From Acidobacteriota bacterium (GTDB lineage: Bacteria > Acidobacteriota > Thermoanaerobaculia > Multivoradales > Multivoraceae), in contig JAPOWR010000001.1 in the NCBI GenBank assembly GCA_026707545.1, positions 1,579,778 through 1,643,777 of the forward strand: a DNA stretch of 64,000 bases, given 5' to 3'. Shown piece by piece: positions 1 through 9,886 of this stretch. Both the position numbers and the translations under genes were made by a program. The notes under the pieces are model-generated. The model had not been told where the DNA came from and ran no database searches. It worked only from the letters and a program-made list of their open reading frames with translations. How positions within the stretch are numbered: the stretch's first letter is position 1; each line of letters begins with the position of its first letter.

Positions 1-1535
1 TGATTCCGACGCACGACCGTCGGCTGGTCTCACTCGATGCCGCAACCGGAGAACCCGATCCCGACTTCGGCGACGGCGGCGCGGTCGAGATGACGCCTCA
101 TCTGGGCCGCGAGGTGATGGAGCGCCTGACGACGCACAGTTCGCCGCCGGCAGTCTGCGGCGACACGGTGATCGTCGGCTCGATCGTGGCGGACTTCGCC
201 ACTCACAGGGAAGCGCCGCCCGGCTTCGTCCGCGCCTATGACATCCCGACCGGCGACCTCGCCTGGGTCTTCCACACCATCCCGCAGAACGACGAACTCG
301 GTGTCGAGACCTGGGAGGACGAGTCGTGGCGCTACAGCGGCAACACGAACGTCTGGTCCATGATCACGGTCGACGAGGAGGCGGGAACCGCCTACCTGCC
401 GGTCGGCACGCCGACAAACGACCTCTACGGCGGCCACCGACTCGGCGACAATCTCTACGCCGAGAGCATCGTCGCGGTCGACTGCGAAACGGGCGAGCGC
501 CGCTGGCACTACCAGTTCGTTCACCACGGCCTCTGGGACTACGACCCCCCGACCGCACCCAATCTGTTCGAGGCGACGGTGGAGGGCGAGCGGGTACGAG
601 GCGTGGTCCAGGTCACGAAGCAGGCCTTCGCCTTCGTCTTCGACCGGGTGACCGGCAAGCCGGTGTGGGAGATCGAGGAGCGCGAGGTGCCGCCAAGCGA
701 CGTGCCGGGCGAGCGTGCCGCGCCAACCCAGCCCTTCCCGACCCGGCCGGCGCCCTTCGACCGCCAGGGCATCACCGAGGACGACCTGATCGACTGGACG
801 CCCGAACTCCGCGCCGAGGCGATCGAGATCGCGGCCGACTACGACCTGGTGCCGCTCTACACGCCGCCGCGCTTCGAGGAGGCGGGCAAGCCGACGATCC
901 AGTTGCCGGCCGACGGCGGCGGTGCGAACTGGACTGGCGCCGCGGTCGATCCCGAAACCGGGATCCTCTACGTCGTCTCGCATACCCGTGCGGCCAGCGT
1001 CTCCCTGACCAGGCCTGATCCGAACCGCTCCGACCTGAACTTCGTGCCGGATCGTTGGTACCGGACCGTCGAGGGGCCGCGTGGGCTGCCCCTGGTCAAG
1101 CCGCCGTACGGGCGGATCACGGCGATCGATCTGAACACCGGCGAACACCTCTGGATGGTCCCGCACGGCGTCGGTCCGGTGAACCATCCAGCCATCGCCG
1201 ACCTCGAACTCGGCCGGCTCGGGGTCGCCACTCACACCGCGGCGCCCCTGCTTACTCCCACGCTGCTCTTCGTCACCGCGGCGGGAGAACACTCCGGCGA
1301 TCCGGAAGCGAATGAACCCGACGTACCGCCCGAGATCAGCGTCTACGACAAGGCGACGGGCGAATACCTGGGCGGCATCGAGCTGCCCGGCACTCCCAAC
1401 TCGAACGTGATCAGCTACGAACACGGCGGCCGGCAGTACCTCGCCGTCGCCACCGGCGGTGGCCGGTTTGGAATAGGCGGCGGCGGAACGACTCCCGAGC
1501 TCGTCGTGCTGGCGCTGCCCCGAGAGGAACCCTAG
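1..1535 (+). CDS. PQQ-dependent dehydrogenase, glucose-dehydrogenase-like (5' end missing)
   Basis: C-terminal ~510 residues of a quinoprotein. The reading frame is open from base 3, so the start lies outside the window. It begins with the beta-propeller blade motif LVSLDAATGEPDPDFGDGG, and an internal ATG at 90 is not the start. Further blades include IVAVDCETGERRWHYQFVHH, FVFDRVTGKPVWEIEER and AIDLNTGEHLWMVPHG. The HHGLWDYD segment is typical of the membrane glucose/quinate dehydrogenase branch of PQQ enzymes, which oxidise sugars or polyols in the periplasm. No CxxCH haem site is present in the visible part. Only 2 bases separate its stop from the next PQQ gene, so the two are probably cotranscribed. 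The substrate cannot be read from the sequence. Confidence 0.9.
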   Translation, partial: IPTHDRRLVSLDAATGEPDPDFGDGGAVEMTPHLGREVMERLTTHSSPPAVCGDTVIVGSIVADFATHREAPPGFVRAYDIPTGDLAWVFHTIPQNDELGVETWEDESWRYSGNTNVWSMITVDEEAGTAYLPVGTPTNDLYGGHRLGDNLYAESIVAVDCETGERRWHYQFVHHGLWDYDPPTAPNLFEATVEGERVRGVVQVTKQAFAFVFDRVTGKPVWEIEEREVPPSDVPGERAAPTQPFPTRPAPFDRQGITEDDLIDWTPELRAEAIEIAADYDLVPLYTPPRFEEAGKPTIQLPADGGGANWTGAAVDPETGILYVVSHTRAASVSLTRPDPNRSDLNFVPDRWYRTVEGPRGLPLVKPPYGRITAIDLNTGEHLWMVPHGVGPVNHPAIADLELGRLGVATHTAAPLLTPTLLFVTAAGEHSGDPEANEPDVPPEISVYDKATGEYLGGIELPGTPNSNVISYEHGGRQYLAVATGGGRFGIGGGGTTPELVVLALPREEP

Positions 1536-1537
1536 TC

Positions 1538-3691
1538 ATGAAGCTGAAGCGCACCGTCCTTCTTGCCGTTGGAACGGCCTTGTTTCTGGCCGCCGCGACG
1601 GTCTCCCAGCCGCCGCCCCGCCGGGCCGAAGCCGCCTACGCGGTCGACGACGCCGCGCTGGTCGCGGCCGCGGGCCGCACCGGCGACTGGCTGACCTACG
1701 GCGGCACCTACAAGGAGCAGCGCTACAGCGTCCTCGACCAGATCAACGACGGCAACGTGGACCAACTCGGCATCGCCTGGGTCCAGGAGACGAACACGAA
1801 GCGGGGCCTCGAGGCCACGCCGCTGATCGTCGACGGCGTGATGTACGCGACCGGCGCCTGGAACGTGATCTACGCCCTCGACGCGGTGACCGGCGAACCG
1901 CTGTGGACCTACGACCCGGAGGTGCCGCGCTCTATTGCGATGAAGACCTGCTGCGACGCCGTGAACCGCGGCGCCGCGCTCTACCGGGGCAAGGTGATTT
2001 CCGCCACGCTCGACGGCCGTCTGATCGCCATCGACGCCGAGACCGGAGAACTCGCCTGGTCGACGATGACCGTGCCCGAGGACTCGATGTACACGATCAC
2101 CGGCGCGCCGAGAATCGCCAAGGGCAAGGTGATCATCGGCAACAGCGGCGCCGAGTACGGCGTGCGCGGCTACGTCGACGCCTACGACGCCGAGACGGGC
2201 GAGCGCGCCTGGCGCTTCTACACCGTGCCCGGCAACCCGGCCGACGGCTTCGAGAACGAGGCGATGCGGATGGCCGCCGAAACCTGGACCGGCGAATGGT
2301 GGACCGGAGGCGGCGGCGGCACGGTGTGGGACTCGATCGTCTACGACCCGGAACTCGACCTGCTCTACATCGGCGTCGGCAACGGCGCGCCGTGGGACCG
2401 CAACCTGAGGAGCCCCGGCGGCGGCGACAACCTGTTCCTGTCGTCCATCGTCGCGCTCAGGCCCGACACCGGCGAGTACGTCTGGCACTACCAGACCACG
2501 CCGGGCGACACGTGGGACTACACGGCGACCCAGCCGATCATGCTCGCCGAGCTGCCGATCGGCGGCCGGGTCCGACAGGTCCTGATGCAGGCGCCGAAGA
2601 ACGGCTTCTTCTACGTCCTCGATCGCCGCACCGGCGAACTGATCTCGGCCGAGGAGTTCGTCACCGTCACCTGGGCCAGCCACGTCGACCTGGCCAGCGG
2701 CCGGCCGGTCGAGCTCGCCGGCGCCCGCTACACCGACCAGACCGTCAACGTATCGCCGGGGCCCCTCGGCGGCCACAACTGGCATCCGATGGCGTTCAGC
2801 CCGAAGACCGGCCTCGTCTACATCCCGGCGATGGAGATGGGGAACTTCTACGTTCCGGACCCGAACTACCAGTACACCCCCGGACAGTGGAACCTGGGTG
2901 TCCGGGCGGCGGCCCCCGAGGACATCCCGCAGGCAATCGTCGACGCCACCGGCCTTTCGGGCCAGATGCTGGCCGAAGACGCGCCGCCGGCCCTGCTCTC
3001 GGGCCACCTGCTAGCCTGGGATCCGGTCGCCCAGCGGGAGGTCTGGCGGGCGCAGTACACGATGCCCTGGTCGGGCGGCGTGCTTGCCACGGCCGGTAAC
3101 CTCGTCTTTCAGGGCACGCCTTTCGGCCAGCTGACCGCGTATCGAGCCGATGACGGCGAGAAGCTCTGGGAGAGCTACACCGGCAGCGGCGTCATCGCGC
3201 CGCCGATCACCTTCGAGTCCGGCGGCACCCAGCACATCGCCGTCATGTCCGGCTGGGGCGGCGCCTTCGGCATCGTCGGCAGCCGCTCCGCCCGGCAGGC
3301 GGTCGAGTCCGAAGGCCGGATCGTCGTCTATGCCCTCGGCGCCACCGGCCGGCCGATCGAGCGACAGGAGCGGCGCGAGATCCGGGTCACTCGCGTCGAC
3401 CACGGTGCCTCGACCGAAGACATCGATGCCGGGCGCCGCCTGTTCAACCAGTACTGCCTCGTCTGCCACGGCTACGGCGCCGTCTCCGGCGGCGTCACCC
3501 CGGACCTGCGACAGTCGTCACAGCGGGTCTTCGACTCCTACGAGGCCGCCCTGCTCGAGGGGGCCCTGGTCGACCTCGGCATGCCCAGCTTCGCACCGGT
3601 CCTCGACCACGACGACGTCGCCCTGATCAAGGCCTACGTCCTCCACCGTCGCAACATGCTCGCCGACGAGCAGGCCGCGGTGGCCCCCTGA
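1538..3691 (+). CDS. PQQ-dependent alcohol dehydrogenase with C-terminal cytochrome c domain (quinohaemoprotein)
   Basis: 717 residues. The start is an ATG with GAGGAA about 8 bases upstream; a signal peptide covers roughly residues 1-32. The propeller begins DWLTYGGTYKEQRYS, as in methanol/ethanol dehydrogenases. KTCCDAVNRG holds the adjacent Cys-Cys pair that forms the vicinal disulphide near PQQ in this family. PKNGFFYVLDRRTGEL is another family motif. The C-terminal ~90 residues form a cytochrome c domain with CLVCH (Cys640, Cys643, His644), so electrons probably pass from PQQH2 to this haem and on to the respiratory chain. This is a type II quinohaemoprotein alcohol dehydrogenase layout. 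Its TGA is directly followed by the opposing stop of the DUF1501 gene. The substrate is not predictable. Confidence 0.93.
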   Translation: MKLKRTVLLAVGTALFLAAATVSQPPPRRAEAAYAVDDAALVAAAGRTGDWLTYGGTYKEQRYSVLDQINDGNVDQLGIAWVQETNTKRGLEATPLIVDGVMYATGAWNVIYALDAVTGEPLWTYDPEVPRSIAMKTCCDAVNRGAALYRGKVISATLDGRLIAIDAETGELAWSTMTVPEDSMYTITGAPRIAKGKVIIGNSGAEYGVRGYVDAYDAETGERAWRFYTVPGNPADGFENEAMRMAAETWTGEWWTGGGGGTVWDSIVYDPELDLLYIGVGNGAPWDRNLRSPGGGDNLFLSSIVALRPDTGEYVWHYQTTPGDTWDYTATQPIMLAELPIGGRVRQVLMQAPKNGFFYVLDRRTGELISAEEFVTVTWASHVDLASGRPVELAGARYTDQTVNVSPGPLGGHNWHPMAFSPKTGLVYIPAMEMGNFYVPDPNYQYTPGQWNLGVRAAAPEDIPQAIVDATGLSGQMLAEDAPPALLSGHLLAWDPVAQREVWRAQYTMPWSGGVLATAGNLVFQGTPFGQLTAYRADDGEKLWESYTGSGVIAPPITFESGGTQHIAVMSGWGGAFGIVGSRSARQAVESEGRIVVYALGATGRPIERQERREIRVTRVDHGASTEDIDAGRRLFNQYCLVCHGYGAVSGGVTPDLRQSSQRVFDSYEAALLEGALVDLGMPSFAPVLDHDDVALIKAYVLHRRNMLADEQAAVAP

Positions 3692-4951
3692 CTACGACGT
3701 CACGCCGAAGACCGGCAGCGCCGGGAACTCGCCCTTGAGGACGGCGGAGGCATCGTCCATCCCCATCCAGCCCTCGATCATCGACGCGTAGACCCGCCGG
3801 AAGTCGGTCGTCATCTTCAGGTTGCCGTCGTCGAGGTCGGTGAGGCTCGGGGTATCGCCGTAGAAGCCGCCGGCGACGCCCTTGCCGGCGATGAACATCG
3901 GGCCGGCGGTGCCGTGGTCGGTGCCGAGGCTCGCGTTCTCCTCCACCCGCCGGCCGAACTCGGTGAACATGAGAACCGCCACGTCGTCGGCGCGGCCAAT
4001 CCGGTCGACGTCGCGCAGGAAGCCCGCGACCGCGTCGGACATGTACGTCAGCAGGCGGGCGTGGGTGTCGGCCTGGTGGACGTGGGTGTCGAACGAGTTG
4101 CCGCGGAAGCTCACGTAGTAGATGCGGGTGGGCAGCTCGGCCTCGATCAGGGCCGCGACCTTGCGCAGGTCGGCGCCGAGGCCACCGATGCCGTAGTCGA
4201 CCGGCGTGCGGTAGCCGGACCAGGCGTCGCGCACGAGCGCCGCGCTGGAAGCGGCGTTGGCCGCCGTACCGCGCAGAAAGTCGAGGGCGTCGTTGCCGCT
4301 CGCCTCGTCCGTGCCGAACTGGCCGAGCGCCTGTTTCTCGCCCGGCGTGCCCTGGCGCCGGAGGCGGCCCGGGTCGTCGAACACCAGCGGCGAGTGCCGG
4401 GCCGCGCGCACCGCCAGGGACTGCGAGCTGGCCACGTTGACAATGTAGTTGGGCGTGCCGTCCGGGCCGTGATCGTCGGCGAGACGGCCGAGCCAGCCGA
4501 GCGCCTCGCCGCCGTTCGGCACGCCCGTGTGCCAGAAACCCATCGACGAGAAGTGGGACAGGCTCGGGTTCGGATAGCCGCAGCCCTCGACGACCGCCAG
4601 GTTCCCGTCCTTGTACAGGCCCTCCATGCCGACGAGCGACGGGTGAAACCCCGCCTCCCCGGTGAGCGCGATCGCCCGTTTCCGGCGGATGCCCAGGTTC
4701 GGGCGTACCCGGTAGTACTCGTCGTTCCGGAACGGGATGACCGTGTTCAGCCCGTCGTTGCCGCCGGAGAGTTCCACCACGACCAGGATGCGTCCCGACG
4801 CGTCGGAGATCCCGGACCGCAGTTCCTCGAGCGCGAGCGCGGCGGACGTGCGGCCGAGAACCGCCGGAAGACCGGCGGCGACGCCGAGTCCAAGAAGGCC
4901 GCGGTGCAGGAAGTCGCGCCTCGAACAGCCGCAGGGAAGTCGTTCAGCCAT
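3692..4951 (-). CDS. DUF1501 family Tat-exported protein
   Basis: 419 residues; ATG preceded by GAGGAG. The N-terminus CSRRDFLHRG followed by a hydrophobic stretch is a twin-arginine signal. Family landmarks include VVELSGGNDGLNTVIPFRND, YPNPSLSHFSSMGFWHTG, FDTHVHQADTHARLL and MFTEFGRRVEENASLGTDHG; these resemble alkaline-phosphatase/sulfatase-fold metal sites. DUF1501 proteins are periplasmic and of unknown reaction. The gene lies 11 bases downstream of the DUF1800 gene on the same strand. That pairing recurs widely and implies joint function, but the biochemistry is unknown. Its stop abuts the stop of the convergent PQQ gene with no spacer. Confidence 0.9.
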   Translation of the reverse strand: MAERLPCGCSRRDFLHRGLLGLGVAAGLPAVLGRTSAALALEELRSGISDASGRILVVVELSGGNDGLNTVIPFRNDEYYRVRPNLGIRRKRAIALTGEAGFHPSLVGMEGLYKDGNLAVVEGCGYPNPSLSHFSSMGFWHTGVPNGGEALGWLGRLADDHGPDGTPNYIVNVASSQSLAVRAARHSPLVFDDPGRLRRQGTPGEKQALGQFGTDEASGNDALDFLRGTAANAASSAALVRDAWSGYRTPVDYGIGGLGADLRKVAALIEAELPTRIYYVSFRGNSFDTHVHQADTHARLLTYMSDAVAGFLRDVDRIGRADDVAVLMFTEFGRRVEENASLGTDHGTAGPMFIAGKGVAGGFYGDTPSLTDLDDGNLKMTTDFRRVYASMIEGWMGMDDASAVLKGEFPALPVFGVTS

Positions 4952-4962
4952 AGGAAACTCCT

Positions 4963-6801
4963 CTATCCCAACTGATACTCGGGCGAACTGAAGACGAGGT
5001 AGAGCGTCGAGCGTAGCGCTTGCTCGACTTTCTCCGACGCGCCCGGGTCTTGCGCCTCCAGGCCCGTCGACTCCAGCTCGCGCTCGAGGTGCCGAACCAG
5101 GGTCGCGCGCCCTCGGCCCGTCAGCGGAACGCGCAGGAACCGGTGCAGAAGGTGGTCGACCGCTCCCTCGGCGTCGGTGGCGCCGGCCGCCAGCACCATG
5201 GCCCGCAGGTCGACGTCGAGGACATGACGCGGCACGAGTTTGACCCGCTCGTAGGCCACCACGTAGCCGCGATAGCCGCCGTAGCGGGTGTTGTACTCCT
5301 CATCCGCGTCGGCCAGCGTGTTCGACGCGGCGTCGCCCTGCTTCGTCGCCGCCGTGATCGTCATCCCCCGCGCCAGCCGCTCGCCGACCTGGCGGTAGAT
5401 CCCGGGCATCCGCCGGTCCGGATGACCGAACTCCTCGAGCGCGGACGGAAAGAGGACCGAGCGCATCGCGTTGCCGCGCTCGAGCAACGTCGCCGGCGTG
5501 ATCCAGGTGCGTCCGCCCGCCCAACCGGCGACGTTCGGCGGATACAGCAGTTGCTGGCCCAGACGGCCCGCGAGGCTGTTCATGTCGGGCACAGTGGGCG
5601 CCCTCGGCACGCCGAGCTTGCGGTAGGTCGAGACGAACAGCGCGACCGGACTCTTGATCTGTGTGGCGACCGACGGCGGACTGTAGAAGTCCCGCGACGA
5701 CAGGAGCGTCCGCAGCAGCGCCTTCAGTTCGTATCCGGACTCGCGCAGCCGGCGGCCCAGTTCGACCTGGAGCACAGGGTCGAGCTCCTCCCGCACCAGG
5801 TAGCGGTAGACCTTGCCGGCGATGAACTCGCCGGTCGCCGGCTGCTCGAGGATGATGTCGAGCACCTCCTCGCCGCCCAGGTTCCCCTCGCGCCCCAGGA
5901 AGGTCTTCGGGCCGTCGTCGTGGAGTTCGGCGTCGAACCGGTAGTCGAGGACGTCATTCGTCCAGCCGGTGAAAGCCCGCGACGCCTCCCGGATGTCCTG
6001 CTCGGTGTAGTTGCCGACCCCCATCGTGAACAGCTCGAGCAGCTCGCGGCCGAAGTTCTCGTTCGGGTGGTCCTTCACGTTCTCCCGGTTGTCGAGGTAG
6101 ACCAGCATCGCCGGATCGCGCATCACCGCGAGCACCAGACTCTTGAAGTCCGCCGTGGCATGACGGCGGAGCGTCCGGTTCTGCAGGTGCATCTTCCGCG
6201 CGTCGCGGACCTTGACTTCCGAGGTCGCGAAGTGGTCGTGCCAGAAGAGGGTCATCTTCTCTTCGAGCGGCCTCGGGGTCACCACCATCCGGTCGGCCCA
6301 CCACAGCGCCAGCCGCCGCGTCTCCAGCACGTTGCTGCGAAGCCCGTAGAAGAACTTGTCGACGACCGGCTGGATCGGCCGCGACGAATCCTCCGGAAGG
6401 ACGTCGACACCGAGGGAACGTCCGTGGCGCCGCGCCCGCCGCACCGCCGCCGCCCGGCTGGGCGGGAACGGGTCCATGCCCGGATCCCAGATCCCGGACT
6501 CGTCGAACGGCGCAAGCGCCGAGTCGTCGATCGCCTCGTAGTCCACGAGCCGGGCGACCGCGCCCTCCAGTCCGAGCGCGACGAGTTCGTCGATCTCCGC
6601 CGGCGTGCCGCCGAAACCCGCCCGTTCCAGCAGGTGCGCCGCCTGCTCGTAGCCGAAGTCCGATTCGGCCAGCGGCGCCAGATCTCCGACCCAGGCGTGG
6701 CCGGTCGAATCGACCGGCGCCGTGATGGCGGCTACAGGCAGGACGATGCAGCAGGCGATCGCCGCCGCCGCGCATCTTCCCGGATGAACGCGATGCTTCA
6801 A
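4963..6801 (-). CDS. DUF1800 family secreted protein
   Basis: 612 residues. The only reasonable start is TTG at 6801; a Sec-like signal covers about residues 10-30. Recognisable DUF1800 motifs are AAHLLERAGFGGTPAEID, EEKMTLFWHDHFATS, NFGRELLELFTMGVGNYTEQ, ASRAFTGWT and LYPPNVAGWAGGRTWI. The family is large, exported and of unknown activity, and normally sits beside DUF1501 as here. There is no Shine-Dalgarno sequence. A TATCAT hexamer lies 11 bases upstream, so the message may be leaderless or nearly so. The divergent order and 49-base gap separate it from the aldo/keto reductase, which is on the same strand upstream. Confidence 0.9.
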   Translation of the reverse strand: MKHRVHPGRCAAAAIACCIVLPVAAITAPVDSTGHAWVGDLAPLAESDFGYEQAAHLLERAGFGGTPAEIDELVALGLEGAVARLVDYEAIDDSALAPFDESGIWDPGMDPFPPSRAAAVRRARRHGRSLGVDVLPEDSSRPIQPVVDKFFYGLRSNVLETRRLALWWADRMVVTPRPLEEKMTLFWHDHFATSEVKVRDARKMHLQNRTLRRHATADFKSLVLAVMRDPAMLVYLDNRENVKDHPNENFGRELLELFTMGVGNYTEQDIREASRAFTGWTNDVLDYRFDAELHDDGPKTFLGREGNLGGEEVLDIILEQPATGEFIAGKVYRYLVREELDPVLQVELGRRLRESGYELKALLRTLLSSRDFYSPPSVATQIKSPVALFVSTYRKLGVPRAPTVPDMNSLAGRLGQQLLYPPNVAGWAGGRTWITPATLLERGNAMRSVLFPSALEEFGHPDRRMPGIYRQVGERLARGMTITAATKQGDAASNTLADADEEYNTRYGGYRGYVVAYERVKLVPRHVLDVDLRAMVLAAGATDAEGAVDHLLHRFLRVPLTGRGRATLVRHLERELESTGLEAQDPGASEKVEQALRSTLYLVFSSPEYQLG

Positions 6802-6812
6802 GGTCGCCGCCG

Positions 6813-6818
6813 ATGATA
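6813..6818 (-). promoter_or_regulatory. Candidate -10 element (TATCAT) for the DUF1800/DUF1501 genes
   Basis: On the minus strand TATCAT ends 11 bases before the TTG start of the DUF1800 gene, where no ribosome binding site is visible. The same hexamer occurs before the YedK gene and upstream of the aldo/keto reductase. No convincing -35 was found. Confidence 0.4.
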
Positions 6819-6850
6819 GCGCCTGGGCGCCCGGCAGCAGGCCGGAAATC

Positions 6851-7882
6851 TCAGGAATGGCCGCGCGACAGCAGGTTCTCCACCGGCTGGTACAGCTCCT
6901 CCAGGTAGGCGACGTCCTCCGCGTCGAGTTCGATCGTCGTCGCCTCGACGAGCTGCTCGATCTGGGAGATCTTCGACACCCCGACGACGGGCGACGTGAC
7001 CTCCGGCTTGTTCACCAGCCAGGCCAGCGAGATCTGCGCCGGCGTGCGGCCGTACTTCCCGGCCACTTCGACCACCCGGTCGGCGATGTCGAAGGTGGCG
7101 GCGCCACCGTAGAGCATCTCGGTGCGCACCCTGTCGCCGCCCTTCGAGCGGTCCGTGCCGCCCTCGTCGAAGCTGCCCCGGTAGGAGCCCGTCAGGATCC
7201 CGCGCGCCAGCGGCGACCAGGGCGTCAGCGCCACGCCGGTCCGGGCGCAGTACGGGTTCATCTCCCGCTCTTCCTCGCGGTACACGAGGTTGTAGTGGTT
7301 CTGCATCGACACGAACTCGGTCCAGCCGTTCCGCTGCGCCGTCATCTGGAGCTCCGTGAACTGCCACGCGAACATGGACGAAGCGCCCAGGTAGAGCGCC
7401 TTGCCCGCCTTGACCACGTCGTGCAGCGCCTCCAGCGTCTCCTCGATCGGCGCCTGGACCTGGCCGGGAATGCCGTGCGGGTGCCGATGGATGATCAACT
7501 GATCGATGTAGTCGAGGCCCAGCCGCTGCAGGCAGCCGTCGACCCCCTCCATGATGTGCTTCCGGGACAGCCCGCCCTGGTTCGGCGATCGGCCCATCGG
7601 CATGGACACCTTGGTCGCGATCACGTACTCGTCGCGCGGCAGCAGTTCGCGCAACAGAGCGCCGACCACCCGCTCGCAGGCGCCGATGCCGTAGATGTCC
7701 GCGCAGTCGAAGTAGAACAGGCCGCGCTCGATGGCGGCCTGGAAGATCGGCCGCGAGGTGTCGATGTCGAGCGTCCAGTCGCCCTGGTGACCCCTGCCCG
7801 GCTCGCCGAAGTTCATCGTTCCCAGGCACAACTCGGACACCCGGAGTCCGCACTTCTCGCCCAACTGGACCACCTTCAACAC
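6851..7882 (-). CDS. Aldo/keto reductase
   Basis: 343 residues; GTG start with AAGGAGG 8 bases upstream. NADPH-dependent carbonyl reductase of the AKR superfamily, cytoplasmic. The expected catalytic tetrad is visible: Asp and Tyr in FDCADIYGIGACE, Lys in VIATKVSMPMG and His in LIIHRHPHG. The C-terminal NADP-binding part includes WSPLARGILTG and SPVVGVSKISQIEQLVEA. It resembles the YajO/Tas-like AKRs that act on diverse aldehydes and ketones; the natural substrate is unknown. A TATCAT hexamer at 7912-7917 on the minus strand could be its -10. The start codon is shared by no other gene. Confidence 0.92.
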   Translation of the reverse strand: MLKVVQLGEKCGLRVSELCLGTMNFGEPGRGHQGDWTLDIDTSRPIFQAAIERGLFYFDCADIYGIGACERVVGALLRELLPRDEYVIATKVSMPMGRSPNQGGLSRKHIMEGVDGCLQRLGLDYIDQLIIHRHPHGIPGQVQAPIEETLEALHDVVKAGKALYLGASSMFAWQFTELQMTAQRNGWTEFVSMQNHYNLVYREEEREMNPYCARTGVALTPWSPLARGILTGSYRGSFDEGGTDRSKGGDRVRTEMLYGGAATFDIADRVVEVAGKYGRTPAQISLAWLVNKPEVTSPVVGVSKISQIEQLVEATTIELDAEDVAYLEELYQPVENLLSRGHS

Positions 7883-7966
7883 GTTGCCGCCTCCTTCCGT
7901 TCGAGCGGGCGATGATAGCGACCGGCGGCTATGCTGCCGGCCCTACTCCACAAGGGAAGCCAAGAG

Positions 7967-9886
7967 ATGAAGCCGAACACCGCGTTGCTCGGCGCGCTGG
8001 CAGCCGTGCCGCTGACCGCGGCACTCGCCGCCCAGAACGCCGACACCTACTCGCCCGCGGCCGCCGTGGACCACCCCACCCAGGTGTTCTGGGGCGATAC
8101 CCACGTCCACACCAGCTTCTCCTCGGGCGACGCGAACATGGTCGGGACGAACGACGCGGACCCGAGCATCGCCTACCGGTTCGCGCGCGGCGAGGTGGTC
8201 GAAGGGCGAAACGGCATGCCGGTCCGCCTACGCCGTCCTCTCGACTTCCTGGTCATCGCCGACCACGCCGAGAACCTGGGCGTCAGCTTCAGCGTCCAGT
8301 CCGGGGACCCGGCCCTGCTGGCCGAGGAGATCGGCCGGCAGCTTCGCGAAGCCTGGCTCGAGGTGCGCGAGCACCTGGGCACCGACGCCGAGCGGCGGGC
8401 ATTCAACAGCCAGGTCAGCGCCACCGGCCGCGCCCTCGGAGCGCCCTACCGGCAAACGGTCTGGCAGCGCGTCGCCGCCCTCGCCGACCAGTACAACGAG
8501 CCCGGCCGCTTCACCGCCTTCGCCGGCTACGAGTGGACCTCGATCGGCTCCTACCGGCAGACCTTCGGCAACCTCCACCGGGTCGTCGTCTTCCGCGACG
8601 ACTACTCGAAGACCGGCACGATCGTCCCCTTCAGCGCATTCGACAGCCGGAACCCGGAGGACCTGTGGCGCTTCCTGGACCGCTACGAACAGACGACCGG
8701 CGGCCAGGTGCTGGCGATCCCCCACAACGGCAACATGAGCAACGGCGAGATGTTCGGCTTGGAGAACTTCGGTGGCGAAGCCCTGACCGCGGCATACGCC
8801 CGCACCCGGCAACGCTGGGAGCCCCTCTACGAGGTAACCCAGATCAAGGGCGACAGCGAGACCCACCCCGTGCTCTCCCCCACCGACGAGTTCGCGGACT
8901 TCGAGACCTGGAGCAGTTGGGCCGGTCAAACCACCGACCCGGGCGACCATCCCTGCTGCCGGCAGACGTGGAGCCCCGAGAGCATGGGCGCGCTCAAGGA
9001 GGGCGAGTACGCGCGGTCCGGCCTGAAGCGCGGGCTCAAGCTCTGGGCGGACCTGGGCGTCAACCCGTTCAAGTTCGGGCTGATCGGCAGCACCGACGCC
9101 CATACTTCGCTCGCAACCGCCGACAGCGACGACTTCTGGGGCAAGTACTCGTCGACCTTCCCCTCGCCGACCCGCATGCTCGAGCCCATGGTCGGCGCCT
9201 GGCCGTCGCCGCTCAACTGGGAGACGTCGGCTTCCGGCTACGCCGCGGTGTGGGCCGAGCGGAACACGCGCGAGGCGATCTTCGCCGCGATGAAGCGGCG
9301 CGAGGTCTACGCCAGCACGGGGCCGCGGATCGTCGTCCGTTTCTTCGGCGGCTGGGAGTTCGAGGACGGCGACGCCGACCGCTCAGACGCCGCCTCGATC
9401 GGCTACTCGCGCGGCGTGCCGATGGGCGGCGATCTTCCGCCGCGGCCAGCCGCCGATCGGAGTCCCGTCTTCCTGGTCGGCGCCCTCAGAGACCCGGACG
9501 GCGCCAACCTCGACCGGATCCAGATCGTCAAGGGCTGGATGGACAGAGACGGCGCGCTCCACGAGCAGGTCCACGAGGTCGCCCTCTCCGACGGCCGCGA
9601 GGTCGGTCCGGACGGCAAGGCGCCGGCCGTCGGCTCCACCGTCGACGTCGAGAACGCGTCCTGGGAGAACACGATCGGCGCCGTGGAACTGACCGCCATC
9701 TGGCGCGACCCGGACTTCGACTCCACCGAGGCGGCCTTCTACTACGCACGCGTGATCGAGATCCCGACACCCCGCTGGACCGCCTACGACGCGAAGTACT
9801 TCGAAGTCGAGGATCTACCGGAGGAGATCCCCATGGTCACCCAGCAGCGCGCCTATACGTCGCCGATCTGGTACACGCCGGAGTAG
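7967..9886 (+). CDS. DUF3604 family secreted protein (copy 1)
   Basis: 639 residues. I chose ATG 7967 over an in-frame ATG at 7931 because it has AAGGGAAG upstream and directly begins a signal peptide (MKPNTALLGALAAVPLTAALA). WGDTHVHTSFSSGDAN near the mature N-terminus resembles the HxH metal site of PHP-type phosphoesterases. LDFLVIADHAENLG, IPHNGNMSNG and IGSTDAHTS supply further His/Asp candidates. The ending AYTSPIWYTPE is shared with the second DUF3604 gene in this window. DUF3604 proteins are probable metal-dependent hydrolases of unknown substrate. The last 34 bases overlap the convergent nuclease-like gene. Confidence 0.9.
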   Translation: MKPNTALLGALAAVPLTAALAAQNADTYSPAAAVDHPTQVFWGDTHVHTSFSSGDANMVGTNDADPSIAYRFARGEVVEGRNGMPVRLRRPLDFLVIADHAENLGVSFSVQSGDPALLAEEIGRQLREAWLEVREHLGTDAERRAFNSQVSATGRALGAPYRQTVWQRVAALADQYNEPGRFTAFAGYEWTSIGSYRQTFGNLHRVVVFRDDYSKTGTIVPFSAFDSRNPEDLWRFLDRYEQTTGGQVLAIPHNGNMSNGEMFGLENFGGEALTAAYARTRQRWEPLYEVTQIKGDSETHPVLSPTDEFADFETWSSWAGQTTDPGDHPCCRQTWSPESMGALKEGEYARSGLKRGLKLWADLGVNPFKFGLIGSTDAHTSLATADSDDFWGKYSSTFPSPTRMLEPMVGAWPSPLNWETSASGYAAVWAERNTREAIFAAMKRREVYASTGPRIVVRFFGGWEFEDGDADRSDAASIGYSRGVPMGGDLPPRPAADRSPVFLVGALRDPDGANLDRIQIVKGWMDRDGALHEQVHEVALSDGREVGPDGKAPAVGSTVDVENASWENTIGAVELTAIWRDPDFDSTEAAFYYARVIEIPTPRWTAYDAKYFEVEDLPEEIPMVTQQRAYTSPIWYTPE

